From the NCBI GenBank assembly GCA_030765065.1, contig CM060990.1, positions 5,946,001 to 6,010,000 of the forward strand: a DNA stretch of 64,000 bases, read 5' to 3'. Within the stretch, counting starts at the first letter, position 1. Every line of letters starts with the position of its first letter. This document shows positions 42,240-51,586 of this stretch, piece by piece. This stretch comes from Deroplatys truncata. Its lineage: Eukaryota; Arthropoda; Insecta; Mantodea; Mantidae. The position numbers and the translations under genes are program-made. Below the pieces are notes generated by a model. It ran no database searches. It was not told where the DNA came from and was given only the letters and a program-made list of their open reading frames with translations.

Positions 42240-43952
42240 TTATTTATCATCTTTGTCTTTTATTTCACCATGATCTTCATGGTTGTATGGTTTAAGCATC
42301 TCAATATGGAACTTTCCTATGCTTTTTCGAGTTGTTGGATTACATAACTCATATGTGTTAGTTCCATACACTTCAACAACTTCATATGGTCCATGGTATT
42401 TGAGAAACATTCGCCAATAAAGTTTATTTTCTTTATCCGATAATTTCTTGGTTTTAACCAAAACTAAATCTCCTATTTTGATCCTCCATTCCTTTCTCTT
42501 CTTTTCTTCATGTTTAATTTTTCTTTTTATGGCTTTTTTCTTCATCCTCTCGAATGCTTTTCGGAACATCTCTTCTTCTGTTGGTGGTATTGAATGCGCA
42601 TCTGGAATGGCTTCTGGAATTTTTTTACACATTGTATTGATCTTCTTTCCCAACTTAAGTTCACATGGTTTGTATCCTGTCACATTGTTTATGGTTTCAT
42701 TTAGTAGGTTCTGAACAAAGTTCACGTATCCATACCATTGGGTGTGTTTTCGATGACATAACACCCTTAAATAATTTGAAATTTCCTTAATTTCCCTCTC
42801 CACTGGGTTGGAGCTCGGTCTGTATCTTGACGAAAAATATTGTTTAATGCCATTTTCTTTCAGTCCATCCATAAATTTTTTTCCTGTGAAATATGAAGCA
42901 TTATCGCTCAATACAGATTGAATAGGTCCTTCTTCTATCACATATGACTTAAGTAGTCTATTTAAACATGCTAAACCTGTAGGTTTTCTCAAAGGGTAAA
43001 TTCTTACATATTTGCTGAATATATCATAACAGACAAATATATATTTATTTCCAAATTGACTTGGAGGCATCGGACCATGAATATCAATACTAATTACACA
43101 TCTCGGCTTGTCCCTTATAACCGAATTAGTTTCAAATGCATATGCTGCATTTATTTGCTTTGCCTTCTGACACAGGTTGCAGCACGATATAAATTTCCGA
43201 ACTTTCTGACGCAATTTGGATATGTATAAATTCTCTAAAATCATAGAAGTTGTTCGGTCCGTCCCTGAGTGTGCTAACCCTTCATGAAAATTCTTAATTA
43301 GTTCCTTTTCCATGCTTTTCGGAACCATTACCTTCCAACTAGGCATTTCTTTTCCATGCTTTTTGTATAATGTCCCATCTCGAATTGCTATAATTTCTTT
43401 CTTTGCCTCCTCAATCAATGGTGCATTTTCTTTAAGTTCAAATAATTTTGCATCCTCATTTTGAATTTCCCCCATATTTTTCAATTTTCTAATCATTTCT
43501 TTGCTTAAAGGAATTTCAATTGTCAATATTTTGACTTCATTTCTAGGCCTGTCAATATTTTCGGGAATTTGTGAGTTGTAGTTCAATCTTGACAGCAAAT
43601 CACTGAAGGTATTATTTTTGCCAGGAATGTGGATAATCTCAATATCGAATGCAGATATTGCATGAATATATCTAGCAAGTTTTCCACTACATAATCTACA
43701 CCGTTGTATGAAAGTTAAGCTTATGTGGTCTGAATATACTTTCACCTTTTTCTGATAAATATAGGTTTTAAAACGAATTAATGAGAAATATAGTGCTCCA
43801 ATTTCTAACTGAGTCACTGAAGAATTTCGCTCAATATTTGTAAGTCCTCTAGAAGCTGTACTAATGACGTGAAAGTCATTGTTGATGTCTCGCTGTCCTA
43901 AAATTCCGGCGTATCCTTGCATTGATGCATCGACATAAATCTCATATTCCAA
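42240..43952 (-). CDS. Gypsy-2 pol, RNase H and integrase part
   Basis: This 570-codon open frame continues pol in the same frame after a TGA at 43956-43958. RNase H residues are visible: YVDASMQGYAG (Asp), TQLEIGALYFS (Glu), VKVYSDHISL (Asp) and FSDLLSR (Asp). The integrase has an HHCC zinc domain (FHEGLAHSG, then CCNLCQKAK). The catalytic Asp-Asp-Glu lie in VISIDIHGPMPP, QSVLSDNASYF and SSNPVEREIKEI. A Gly-Pro-Tyr module (HGPYEVVEV) and a basic C-terminus follow. All key residues are present. The Met start is nominal: in the living element this part would be made as a Gag-Pol fusion and cut out by protease. Confidence 0.92.
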   Translation of the reverse strand: MEYEIYVDASMQGYAGILGQRDINNDFHVISTASRGLTNIERNSSVTQLEIGALYFSLIRFKTYIYQKKVKVYSDHISLTFIQRCRLCSGKLARYIHAISAFDIEIIHIPGKNNTFSDLLSRLNYNSQIPENIDRPRNEVKILTIEIPLSKEMIRKLKNMGEIQNEDAKLFELKENAPLIEEAKKEIIAIRDGTLYKKHGKEMPSWKVMVPKSMEKELIKNFHEGLAHSGTDRTTSMILENLYISKLRQKVRKFISCCNLCQKAKQINAAYAFETNSVIRDKPRCVISIDIHGPMPPSQFGNKYIFVCYDIFSKYVRIYPLRKPTGLACLNRLLKSYVIEEGPIQSVLSDNASYFTGKKFMDGLKENGIKQYFSSRYRPSSNPVEREIKEISNYLRVLCHRKHTQWYGYVNFVQNLLNETINNVTGYKPCELKLGKKINTMCKKIPEAIPDAHSIPPTEEEMFRKAFERMKKKAIKRKIKHEEKKRKEWRIKIGDLVLVKTKKLSDKENKLYWRMFLKYHGPYEVVEVYGTNTYELCNPTTRKSIGKFHIEMLKPYNHEDHGEIKDKDDK

Positions 43953-43955
43953 ATC

Positions 43956-43958
43956 TTC
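43956..43958 (-). other. In-frame TGA between RT and RNase H of Gypsy-2 pol
   Basis: Reading on in the same frame gives EDLEYEIYVDAS, the normal start of RNase H. One codon is therefore the only obstacle in an otherwise open pol of about 1,120 codons. A C-to-T change of CGA (Arg) would explain it. Readthrough is possible but no special context was recognised. Confidence 0.85.
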
Positions 43959-45764
43959 TCAGGGCCTCTCAAGTAATATGGACTTAGCAAAGAGTTCCTT
44001 TACTCTCTCAAAACATTTTTGATGATCCTCTGTCCATCTCCACTTATTGTTCTTTCGGAGTAGCTGCCGCAGTGGTTCTATTTCAGCCGAATATCTTGGT
44101 ACGAACTTACTCTGAAAGTTCAATACCCCTAAGAGACGTCTAATTTGTTTTACGTTCCTGGGTGGCGGAATTCTCATTATTGCTTCTATTCTTTTCTGAT
44201 CAGGTCTTATACCTCGTTCATCCACTACATAACCCAGAAAATTTATTTCCTTGACACAAAATTTTGATTTTAGTATGTTCACAGTCATACCATGTTGTTG
44301 TAGTTTATTTAACACATAATGGACATTATTCATGTGTTCTTCAAATGTTTGACTAATGATTAAGAAGTCGTCAATATACTTTATTAAAAAGTCATCTGCA
44401 GAATTTCCAAAGATACTGTGAATGGCTCTCAAAAATCCACTTCCTGAGTTTTTTAAACCAAAAGGATTTACACAAAAGCGATACTGGATCCCTGAGTACT
44501 GAAATGAAGTGTAATCACGCACTTGCGGATCTAATTCCACTTGCCAATATGATGCAGTGAGGTCGATGGATGTCAAAAATCTCCCTCTTGAAAGTTTTGT
44601 AATTAGTTGTTCAATTCCCTCACTTTGAAAATGATCTGGTTTCATATACTTGTTGACATATCTACCGTCTAAAGTTAATCTCAAACTACCATCTCGTTTA
44701 ATACTCCAGCAGATTGAATTTATATATTGAGAATTACTTTGCTCAATAATCCCATTTTCTAACATGCTATTTATTAATTGTCTAGCTTTGTCTCGAAGAC
44801 TTATAGGTAAATTGTCATACTTGTGCCTATATGGTGGTACGTCTTCTACTTGAAATGTATGCTGATATACATTACATCTGCCTGGGATATTACTAAATAC
44901 TGAACTATTGTTCATCAAAACATCATGAAGGATTTGTTTTTGCATTATCGTAAGATTATAAGCTTCTTCACACTTGTGTATTATTTCCTCATTTCTCTTC
45001 TCTTTCCTGCTGTTGTTTGTCTCGCTCACATGGTCGTCTTTTGTTTGGATTACACATTTCTCTACTCCTTCTGGCATTTCTGCTAGCTGTTGAAAATATG
45101 GCGTGGTATTCCCTTCATATTCTGTGACTACCTGCTTTATCTGACTATTTCTATCAGTTTCTGTTATTTGCACAAAAAACTCTTGGTCACAAATATTTTT
45201 CTCATCCTTTGTCATCTCGATTACAGAAACTTTTTCTTTTATAAATGGTACCCTTATTTCTCTATCTTCTTTTGTTATTTTTAACTCTTCATGTTTAAAA
45301 TCTATACATGCTTCATATTCATGTAGGAAGTCACATCCTATAATTATGTCACAAATCAGATGGTTTACAATTAGAAACATAACCTCAAAATTCTCTCCGC
45401 CAATAAGTATGCTAAGTAGAGCTTGTGTTTTTATGACCTGTGTAGTTCTTCCAATTGCAACATGACAAACTAAATTACTAGTGGGAAGAGCCATAATTTT
45501 GTTACCTTCATTAATCAAATTTATGTAAAATTTCTGTGAGCAAATTGAAGCTGATGAACCAGAATCTATAGTTGCAATGATTTCTTTCTTCGCAATTTCC
45601 ATTCTAACATGAGGTGACTCAAAATTTTCTCCCTTATCTTTTGTTGCTGTAATCTTATTACAGGGTGTATGTGTAGGTGTATGATTTGTATTGGTAATGG
45701 ATACTGAATTATTAAAGACGTCCTGAGAACCTACTGCACAGGAGTCTGTTAACAGTTTTCCTGG
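43959..45764 (-). CDS. Gypsy-2 pol, protease and reverse transcriptase part
   Basis: Protease motif TIDSGSSASICSQ is near the first Met (45602), and the flap-side motif IIGCDFLHEY is downstream. RT motifs follow: LTLDGRYVNKYMKP, TSIDLTASYWQVELDP (Asp), NPFGLKNSGSGFLRAI, the palm IKYIDDFLIIS with both Asp, and FLGYVVDERGI. The frame is open upstream of the Met to 45764, just before the gag stop, so it is in the -1 frame relative to gag and overlaps it by 14 nt. It ends ILLERP then TGA. That stop is the only lesion seen in pol. Confidence 0.92.
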   Translation of the reverse strand, partial: PGKLLTDSCAVGSQDVFNNSVSITNTNHTPTHTPCNKITATKDKGENFESPHVRMEIAKKEIIATIDSGSSASICSQKFYINLINEGNKIMALPTSNLVCHVAIGRTTQVIKTQALLSILIGGENFEVMFLIVNHLICDIIIGCDFLHEYEACIDFKHEELKITKEDREIRVPFIKEKVSVIEMTKDEKNICDQEFFVQITETDRNSQIKQVVTEYEGNTTPYFQQLAEMPEGVEKCVIQTKDDHVSETNNSRKEKRNEEIIHKCEEAYNLTIMQKQILHDVLMNNSSVFSNIPGRCNVYQHTFQVEDVPPYRHKYDNLPISLRDKARQLINSMLENGIIEQSNSQYINSICWSIKRDGSLRLTLDGRYVNKYMKPDHFQSEGIEQLITKLSRGRFLTSIDLTASYWQVELDPQVRDYTSFQYSGIQYRFCVNPFGLKNSGSGFLRAIHSIFGNSADDFLIKYIDDFLIISQTFEEHMNNVHYVLNKLQQHGMTVNILKSKFCVKEINFLGYVVDERGIRPDQKRIEAIMRIPPPRNVKQIRRLLGVLNFQSKFVPRYSAEIEPLRQLLRKNNKWRWTEDHQKCFERVKELFAKSILLERP

Positions 45765-47929
45765 TTATTTCCATGTTCACGTACGGGACTGCCATTCCTA
45801 ACAGGCGCTAAATCTATCTCTGTGTCGCTACCATTGTTTTGAGTTCCCCTTCCTCGAGTTCGAAATCCTCGATTTCTGACATTTTGTCCCCTTGGCACGT
45901 AATTTTCTTGCCGTTCCTCAGATCTTTCTCGGTTATTATTTTCCCTCCAGTGAGTGAAATTTCCCCTCTGTCTAGTGTACCTCCTTCCATAATTTTGCCC
46001 TCTTTCAGGCAATCTTTCTGTCCTGACATAATTTATTTGTTCCTGCCGGCCTAGTCTCCTATCTATCCTTGATCTTTCAAATTGTGGAACGTATGATTGA
46101 TACCGTTGTCTGGTATTAATTTCATGATGTCTGTCTTGTCCTCTTATTTGTTGATAACTACCTTGGTAATTTCTTCTATCTCGTACATCTAAAAATCTAT
46201 GTTCCCACTCCCGAGACATATCTTCTTCCTGTTGTTCCAAAGCTGTTATTAATTCTGTCATCTCATAGATGTTCCGTGGTTTTGCAATTAATAAGTAATT
46301 TTGTATCCTTATAGGATAATGCCTTGCGAGCAAACTCACAAAATCTTCCTCACTGATTGGAGGTGACAAGTTTCTAACCTGACTTGCATGTTTTAGTAAG
46401 TAATCAGTCATCGATATTCCCTCTCGTGGATTAAATTGACCATGACTAAGCATTGCTCGTATTCTTTGCTGTACCGTAACATTCCAAAATCTGTTCATGA
46501 ATAATCTCTTAAAGGATTCATATGAAATTTCACCCCCTGATACCATTTGTAACCAATCTAAGGTTTTCTGGTCCAAACATCTTTTGACAACTATCATTTT
46601 CAATGCTTCAGGTATCTTTTTAATTTGAAAATACTCTGATAATTCTGCAATGAACTGTACTGGACTGGAGTTTTCATTAAATTTTGGAAGTGGAAAATCA
46701 CTTAAGATATGATTGTAATTTTGCAAATTCCCTATTCCCATATTTAAATTCTCTAGTGTTACTTGTGCACTCTGAGTTTCAGCATTAGCTATGGATGAAG
46801 CTGCCGCATCACTCACATTATTTGTCATACCTGAGGAACTACCTCTATCATTATTTTGTACATCTGACACATGTACATCACATATATTTGCCCTTGAATT
46901 CAATTCTAATCTATTTACAGTACCCTGCAGATTTTCTATTGTCTGTTCCAATTTTTTATTATTCTCATTTTGAACAGTTTGGTGTTTGTTAATTTCAGAA
47001 GTTAGCTTTTGATTCAAATCTTTAGACAAATCTTTAACTTCATCAGACAATTTATTCCTCTGTTTTTCTGACTCCTTCTGAATTTCAGATATTTCCCCTC
47101 TGAAATTAACTTGCACCTGTATTAAATCTGCATTTGTAGCCTCCATCATCTCTTTTAACTCACTTGAAATGCTACTCATTCGGCTACCTAGCTCTGTACA
47201 TTTTACATTAACATGCTCTATTTTATGGTTAACCTCATTTTTTTGGTTGGATATTTCCCTGCTCATGTCTAACATTTTCTGTGAAACTTCACCTATTTCA
47301 TTTGCTATCATTTCTAGATTTTCATTTTTCATTCTAATCATACTACTATCTAGCTCCATGAATTTTTTTTCAATTTCTTCCCTGTTTTGTTCTAAGCTTT
47401 TACCAATATCTTCCCTCAATTCTCTCTTATTCTGATCTAGTTTTTGTTCTAAACTCCTATCAATATCTTCTCTTAATTCCCTATTATTCTTTTGCATATC
47501 TTCCCTTAATTTCTCATTACTCTGAGTTAATTTTTCTAATTTCTCATTATTCTTTTGCATATCTTCCCTGTTTTGATCTATTTTCTTACTAAGATCTTCC
47601 CTGTTTTGATCTATTTTCTTACTAAGATCTTCCCTGTTTTGATCTATTTTCTTACTAAGATCTTCCTTTAATTCTTCCCTTAATTTTTTCATATTCTCAT
47701 TCATATTTCTCAGCATTTCCATCATACTAACATCAAAATTAACATTTCCTGCTATTCTATCCTCACTTTCTGCACTAACATTTTCATCTTCAAATCCTAA
47801 AAAGTCTGGGCTATTTCCTGTAACCTGTATTGAATTACAACTAACTGTTACATTATCTCCCTCCATAATTATTTCTTCTGTATTACTAGCAGCCATTGTT
47901 TTTATTATCCTACCATTCCTAAGGAACAT
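45749..47929 (-). CDS. Gypsy-2 gag
   Basis: This 726-codon Gag is complete from Met (47929) to TAA (45749-45751). About residues 70-330 form a long coiled-coil region rich in Lys, Glu, Asn and Asp, including three tandem DLSKKIDQNRE units. Residues about 400-560 form the capsid-like part (LPKFNENSSPVQFIAELSEY, then LARHYPIRIQNY). The C-terminal part is Arg/Gln/Gly-rich (RGFRTRGRGTQNN) and probably binds RNA. There is no CCHC zinc knuckle. It assembles the particle that packages element RNA. The related broken copy is at 1512-2913. Confidence 0.92.
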   Translation of the reverse strand: MFLRNGRIIKTMAASNTEEIIMEGDNVTVSCNSIQVTGNSPDFLGFEDENVSAESEDRIAGNVNFDVSMMEMLRNMNENMKKLREELKEDLSKKIDQNREDLSKKIDQNREDLSKKIDQNREDMQKNNEKLEKLTQSNEKLREDMQKNNRELREDIDRSLEQKLDQNKRELREDIGKSLEQNREEIEKKFMELDSSMIRMKNENLEMIANEIGEVSQKMLDMSREISNQKNEVNHKIEHVNVKCTELGSRMSSISSELKEMMEATNADLIQVQVNFRGEISEIQKESEKQRNKLSDEVKDLSKDLNQKLTSEINKHQTVQNENNKKLEQTIENLQGTVNRLELNSRANICDVHVSDVQNNDRGSSSGMTNNVSDAAASSIANAETQSAQVTLENLNMGIGNLQNYNHILSDFPLPKFNENSSPVQFIAELSEYFQIKKIPEALKMIVVKRCLDQKTLDWLQMVSGGEISYESFKRLFMNRFWNVTVQQRIRAMLSHGQFNPREGISMTDYLLKHASQVRNLSPPISEEDFVSLLARHYPIRIQNYLLIAKPRNIYEMTELITALEQQEEDMSREWEHRFLDVRDRRNYQGSYQQIRGQDRHHEINTRQRYQSYVPQFERSRIDRRLGRQEQINYVRTERLPERGQNYGRRYTRQRGNFTHWRENNNRERSEERQENYVPRGQNVRNRGFRTRGRGTQNNGSDTEIDLAPVRNGSPVREHGNNQENC
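47570..47665 (-). repeat. Three tandem 33-bp units in Gypsy-2 gag
   Basis: Three near-identical units encode DLSKKIDQNRE in the coiled coil. A fourth, partly diverged unit lies next to them. Gag of Gypsy-1 lacks this expansion at the equivalent place. Confidence 0.9.
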
Positions 47930-48239
47930 TGAAATTGATTTACCTTTTTGATGCTGTATGTTGCTGTTACTTTAATGTCCAGCGTTCTGCCCCATTCTCC
48001 TAGATTTGTATGTCACTTCTGCGTTGTGTTGTGATGAATCTATGTCGTCTCGATGTTTTTGCGTTGAATTCCTTGTTGCCTCGTAATCTCGGAATTACGA
48101 TCAAAGTCTGTCGTTCCTGTTGTTTCTTGAATCTGCGTCTTGTAGATCATTTCACCGCTGCATTCCTGGTTACTCTGCTTCATTCCTAGTTAATTCTGCT
48201 ACTTCCTGGATATTCTTGTTCCTTTCCTAGTCATCTAGC

Positions 48240-48257
48240 CCCACGTTGGGCGCCAAT
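48240..48257 (-). other. Gypsy-2 primer-binding site (tRNA-Lys type)
   Basis: TGGCGCCCAACGTGGGGC on the minus strand, four bases after the 5' LTR end. It is the sequence complementary to the 3' end of tRNA-Lys used as primer by many Gypsy elements and retroviruses. Confidence 0.9.
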
Positions 48258-48261
48258 TATG

Positions 48262-49159
48262 CGACGGTATTACTTACAATGTCGTTTACCTCAATGTTGG
48301 TGGGAGCCATCTTGTGACGTCATTCGTTGGTTTGGTTCGTAGCTTCCTCTGGCGTTAGCAATTTGCATCCGTTTTGAAATAATTCACTTTAAATGTTCTC
48401 CAGCTAGCTCTTTGGGTCGAATATGTTTCTCATGCAGGGTGTGAATCGGAAAGGAATCTTTTATCCAGAAATTACACTTAATGACGAAATTTGTTTTATA
48501 ATCCTTTATTGTCGAACACGTGCACCAACACTTTTACAAATTGATCTGGATATACGCCAAACTGAAACTGTTTGTAATAACTTCTCACTTTTTAACTCAC
48601 GTACTTCGACTTTGTGTATATTTAACTGTATAATATTTTATAATAATTCTCGTGTAACTTGACGAAATGAAGGACTGGCTGACGATGTGTAGTGTACACG
48701 AAATTTTGATGAACTGAGCGGCCGACGTGTAGTGTATTGAGAATTCCGTTGAACTGGGGGAACGCTCCCTTGAACCTACACTATTTATAGGCTTACCTCA
48801 AGATACGCCTAAAGATTATAAATGAACTGCCATTGGCTAATAAAACGCGCCAACATTAGCGTCTATTTTAATATCCAATGAAAACCACAAATACATATGC
48901 TTTAGGAAATGTTCTAGAAGCTTCTATCGAAACCGCGCGAAACATTACGTAACTTCCTTGTTCCCGGTAATGATAAACAACTCACCCCATCGCTGCATTC
49001 TTGCGCCATTACTAACAGTTTCAGTAAAGCCTTATATTATTATTTACCAATAATAATTACAATTAATAAACCTCTGAAATCAATGTCACATAAAAGTACA
49101 TATTCATATTACAATCAATATTTACATTTAAGTAATTTGTGATACAAATTACCGTATCA
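48262..49159 (-). repeat. Gypsy-2 5' LTR
   Basis: 898 bp and nearly identical to 40653-41552. Few substitutions were noticed by eye (for example near 48448, 48641 and 48650), so the insertion is young. Confidence 0.94.
48781..48790 (-). promoter_or_regulatory. TATA box of the Gypsy-2 5' LTR
   Basis: CTATAAATAG on the minus strand, in the middle of the LTR and upstream of gag. A matching box is in the 3' LTR at about 41172-41181. Confidence 0.65.
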
Positions 49160-49160
49160 A

Positions 49161-49163
<3 letters not shown>

Positions 49164-49229
<66 letters not shown>

Positions 49230-49258
49230 TTTTTTTTTAATATTTTTTTTTTCTTCTT
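49164..49258. repeat. (GT)n/(TA)n/T-rich simple repeat inside LINE-1 RT
   Basis: About 26 GT units, then a short TA run, then T-rich sequence. It lies between Gypsy-2 and the RT frame of LINE-1, replacing the roughly 20 codons expected between VVELLHEKK and the FLDL motif. Confidence 0.85.
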
Positions 49259-49740
49259 TTCATGCAGAAGTTCCACAACTGCAGTGCTTGTTGAGTAATT
49301 ATTCCTAAATCCATGTTGTTATAACTAGAATATCATGATTATTTAGGAAGGCAACCAATCTTTAATTTAAAACTTTTTCAAATATCTTGCTAAAAACAGA
49401 AGTCATGGGTCTATAATTTGTTATACGACATTCATCTCCCTCTTTGAAAACTAGTCTTATTATAGTATTCTTTAAGCATACCAGGAAAATATTTTGTTCT
49501 ATAGGCATATTTATTAAATGTACAATTATATCAACCAGTTCGTTCTTGCATTTTAGGACTCTAAGAGAAGATAGCATCCCACCCACAGGAATTTTTATTT
49601 TTAATTCCCTGATTATTTTACTAGTTTCAATGTCAATAATAGGTAAATTTGCGTTCATAGTTAATTGGTATGTTTTGTGATGGGTTGCTCACATTTGTAA
49701 AGTAATGGTTAAATATATTACATATATCTTTTAGGGTTTC
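49250..49740 (-). pseudogene. LINE-1 reverse transcriptase, N-terminal part
   Basis: Minus-strand frames include LKIKIPVGGMLSSLRVLKCK, IIRLVFKEGDECRITNYRPM and HGFRNNYSTSTAVVELL, the finger motifs of CR1/Jockey-type RT (compare KISIVRPIFKKGNKTKVEN and HGFRKNHSTTTAIAEL in LINE-2). Stops lie near 49320-49360. The rest of the domain is at 39903-40640. Confidence 0.82.
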
Positions 49741-49749
49741 ATATCCTTA

Positions 49750-51431
49750 GGGCAGCGTGCACCATGTTGGAGTAAATTGCTTGGAAGTAACGTTTACTAA
49801 AGAAGCCCATACTACGGAAGTAGGTTACTATGGGAGCAATTTATTCCAGAAGTAACGTTGGATAGCTCAATTACAATTTACTCTTTTAGTTACGACTACG
49901 GAAATGAGCTCATTACTTCCAGAGGTATTGTTTTGTTTGTGCGATTTACTTGACGCGATCATGGACAAGGTTATGTGCGATAGGAAATGGGGAGAAACGT
50001 CAGTGGAAGAGATAAATGTTTGTTGGTAGGGATAAAAAAAATCCATTTAAACTAGCTACAAGTGTAAAAAAAAACGTGTTATAAAGATGCTGGAAAAGAA
50101 ATGCCGGAAAGTCGTTACGGACGAGTTTAATGCTTCGAGCAATGGGAAACATACTTAAGAGCAGCTTAAAATTCTGGAAACAATGTTTCTAATCTTCATT
50201 TTGCATCGCAGATCACTTGCGTGTTAATAGAGAAATACCCTTTCCGATTTCGGAAAAGTTCCCAATATTCATGGATGGGCACAAAATGCAAATTGTGCAG
50301 TCAATTTCACCCACAATATGTGGGAAATCTGCAAAAGCAAAGAAGAATTGCCTTTTATTTTCTAAACACTCGGTATATTTATATTATTTAACCTCAAAAG
50401 CGCTCTAACAACGCGATGAAGTACACGACCAGCAGACGCATGGTGAACCTTTATTTATAAGATCGCCTGTAATGCCGGAATTACGAAGAACTTTACGTAA
50501 CGTGACTTGAAGTTAAAAACATGCTGGTAAACTAAAGGTCTAATTGACATGCACTTAACATAATGGAAATGGCTCTTGATTGATAGTTCTTTTATTACTT
50601 CGAGCTAGCGCTTCACGCTGATTGGTTCTAATTACCATGTGACATCAAACTTGACGTAACGAGAAGGAAAAGTTTGACACTGCCAAACTCTTAATTTACA
50701 CCGCGTTAAGCCAATCCTAAATATCTTCATTTAATGCAGTGTTAGACTGTCACGTTATGCTAACTTCATTGTAATGCCAGCTTAAGTATCTGAAATGTTC
50801 CGATACAAAACACTCGCAGGACGCATAACAATAATTGCAATTTCGGTTATAGAGCTGAATTCCTGTCGTTTTGTTGTACATGCTCTCTAAGCAGGTTCAA
50901 AAGGCATGTAAATGGTTCTTTTCTAATACCAAAACATTCGTTGATATCTCTGTGTGCGTGTGGGTGTGTATGTGTGTGTGGGTGTGTGTGTGCGCGCGTG
51001 CGCGTAAGCATAAATGATACTTGCATACCACTATCGCATTCCCATTGTTTTCTTCGTCGAGATCATCAATGTAACCTAAGTAATCGCTGTTTTCCTCATC
51101 GAGATCAATGTAATTTAAGTAATCCATGAACTCGTCAAAATATCTTCCTCCAAATACGTTACGGTATTCTAGTTCAATTGACATGTTAATTACTCCATCC
51201 AGGTCGCGAGAGTAAATTCTAACCTATATTTGTGCTCTATTTAATTCCGTACTAACATACTACATGACGGTGTTCTGCGCCATTTACTTCTGCGGTAATT
51301 TAATCTGAGAGTATCTGAAAGGAGTAAAATGCTTCAGAAGTAGTTTACTCTCATACGGAAGTCGCCAAGTGTTGACTTGAATAGTAGTTTACTACGAAAG
51401 TACAGCTTACTCTAGGTTGGTGCACGCCGCC
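49750..51431. mobile_element. Harbinger-like DNA transposon, probably non-autonomous
   Basis: The left end GGGCAGCGTGCACCA and the right end, whose complement reads GGCGGCGTGCACCA, are inverted repeats flanked by TTA (49747-49749 and 51432-51434). A 3-bp TTA duplication and GGGC-type ends fit PIF/Harbinger. Both ends carry many copies of AGTAA or GTTTACT near the termini. Coding capacity is small (see 51013-51184). It lies inside LINE-1. Confidence 0.65.
51013..51184 (-). CDS. Short acidic ORF inside the Harbinger-like element, unrecognised
   Basis: A start at 51184 opens a frame rich in Asp, Glu, Tyr and Leu, with two similar units (NYIDLDEENS and GYIDDLDEENN). It runs on into a CA microsatellite, which makes the nominal His/Thr tail to 50897. 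It might be the N-terminus of a lost element protein. I do not recognise it. Confidence 0.35.
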
Positions 51432-51586
51432 TTAAGTCTATTTATTCGTAAGGTTATATTATGTTCTTAGCTTTTTTGTTTTTCTTTAATTATTTATTAT
51501 GTTCCATACCATTTTAGTTTTATTTGTTGATTGGCTAATTAATGCATTATAGTTTAACGATAATAGACTAGCAAGAGCCCTTAGTA

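Larger units (their letters stand above)
40653..49159 (-). mobile_element. Gypsy-2, nearly intact LTR retrotransposon
   Basis: Two LTRs of about 900 bp (40653-41552 and 48262-49159) differ at only a few positions that I noticed. In transcript orientation they start TGATACGG and end CGTCGCA. AATT flanks both sides (40648-40651 and 49160-49163) if one terminal A is counted in the LTR. A primer-binding site TGGCGCCCAACGTGGGGC (complementary to tRNA-Lys) lies at 48240-48257. Gag, then protease-RT-RNase H-integrase follow; no env. The polypurine tract is near 41553-41566. It sits inside the RT of LINE-1. Confidence 0.94.

Noticed and set aside
45090..45284. Hydrophobic plus-strand frames opposite Gypsy-2 pol and gag (also 45839-46054, 47169-47435)
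   Set aside because: They are antisense shadows of A-rich pol and gag codons, with no independent evidence.
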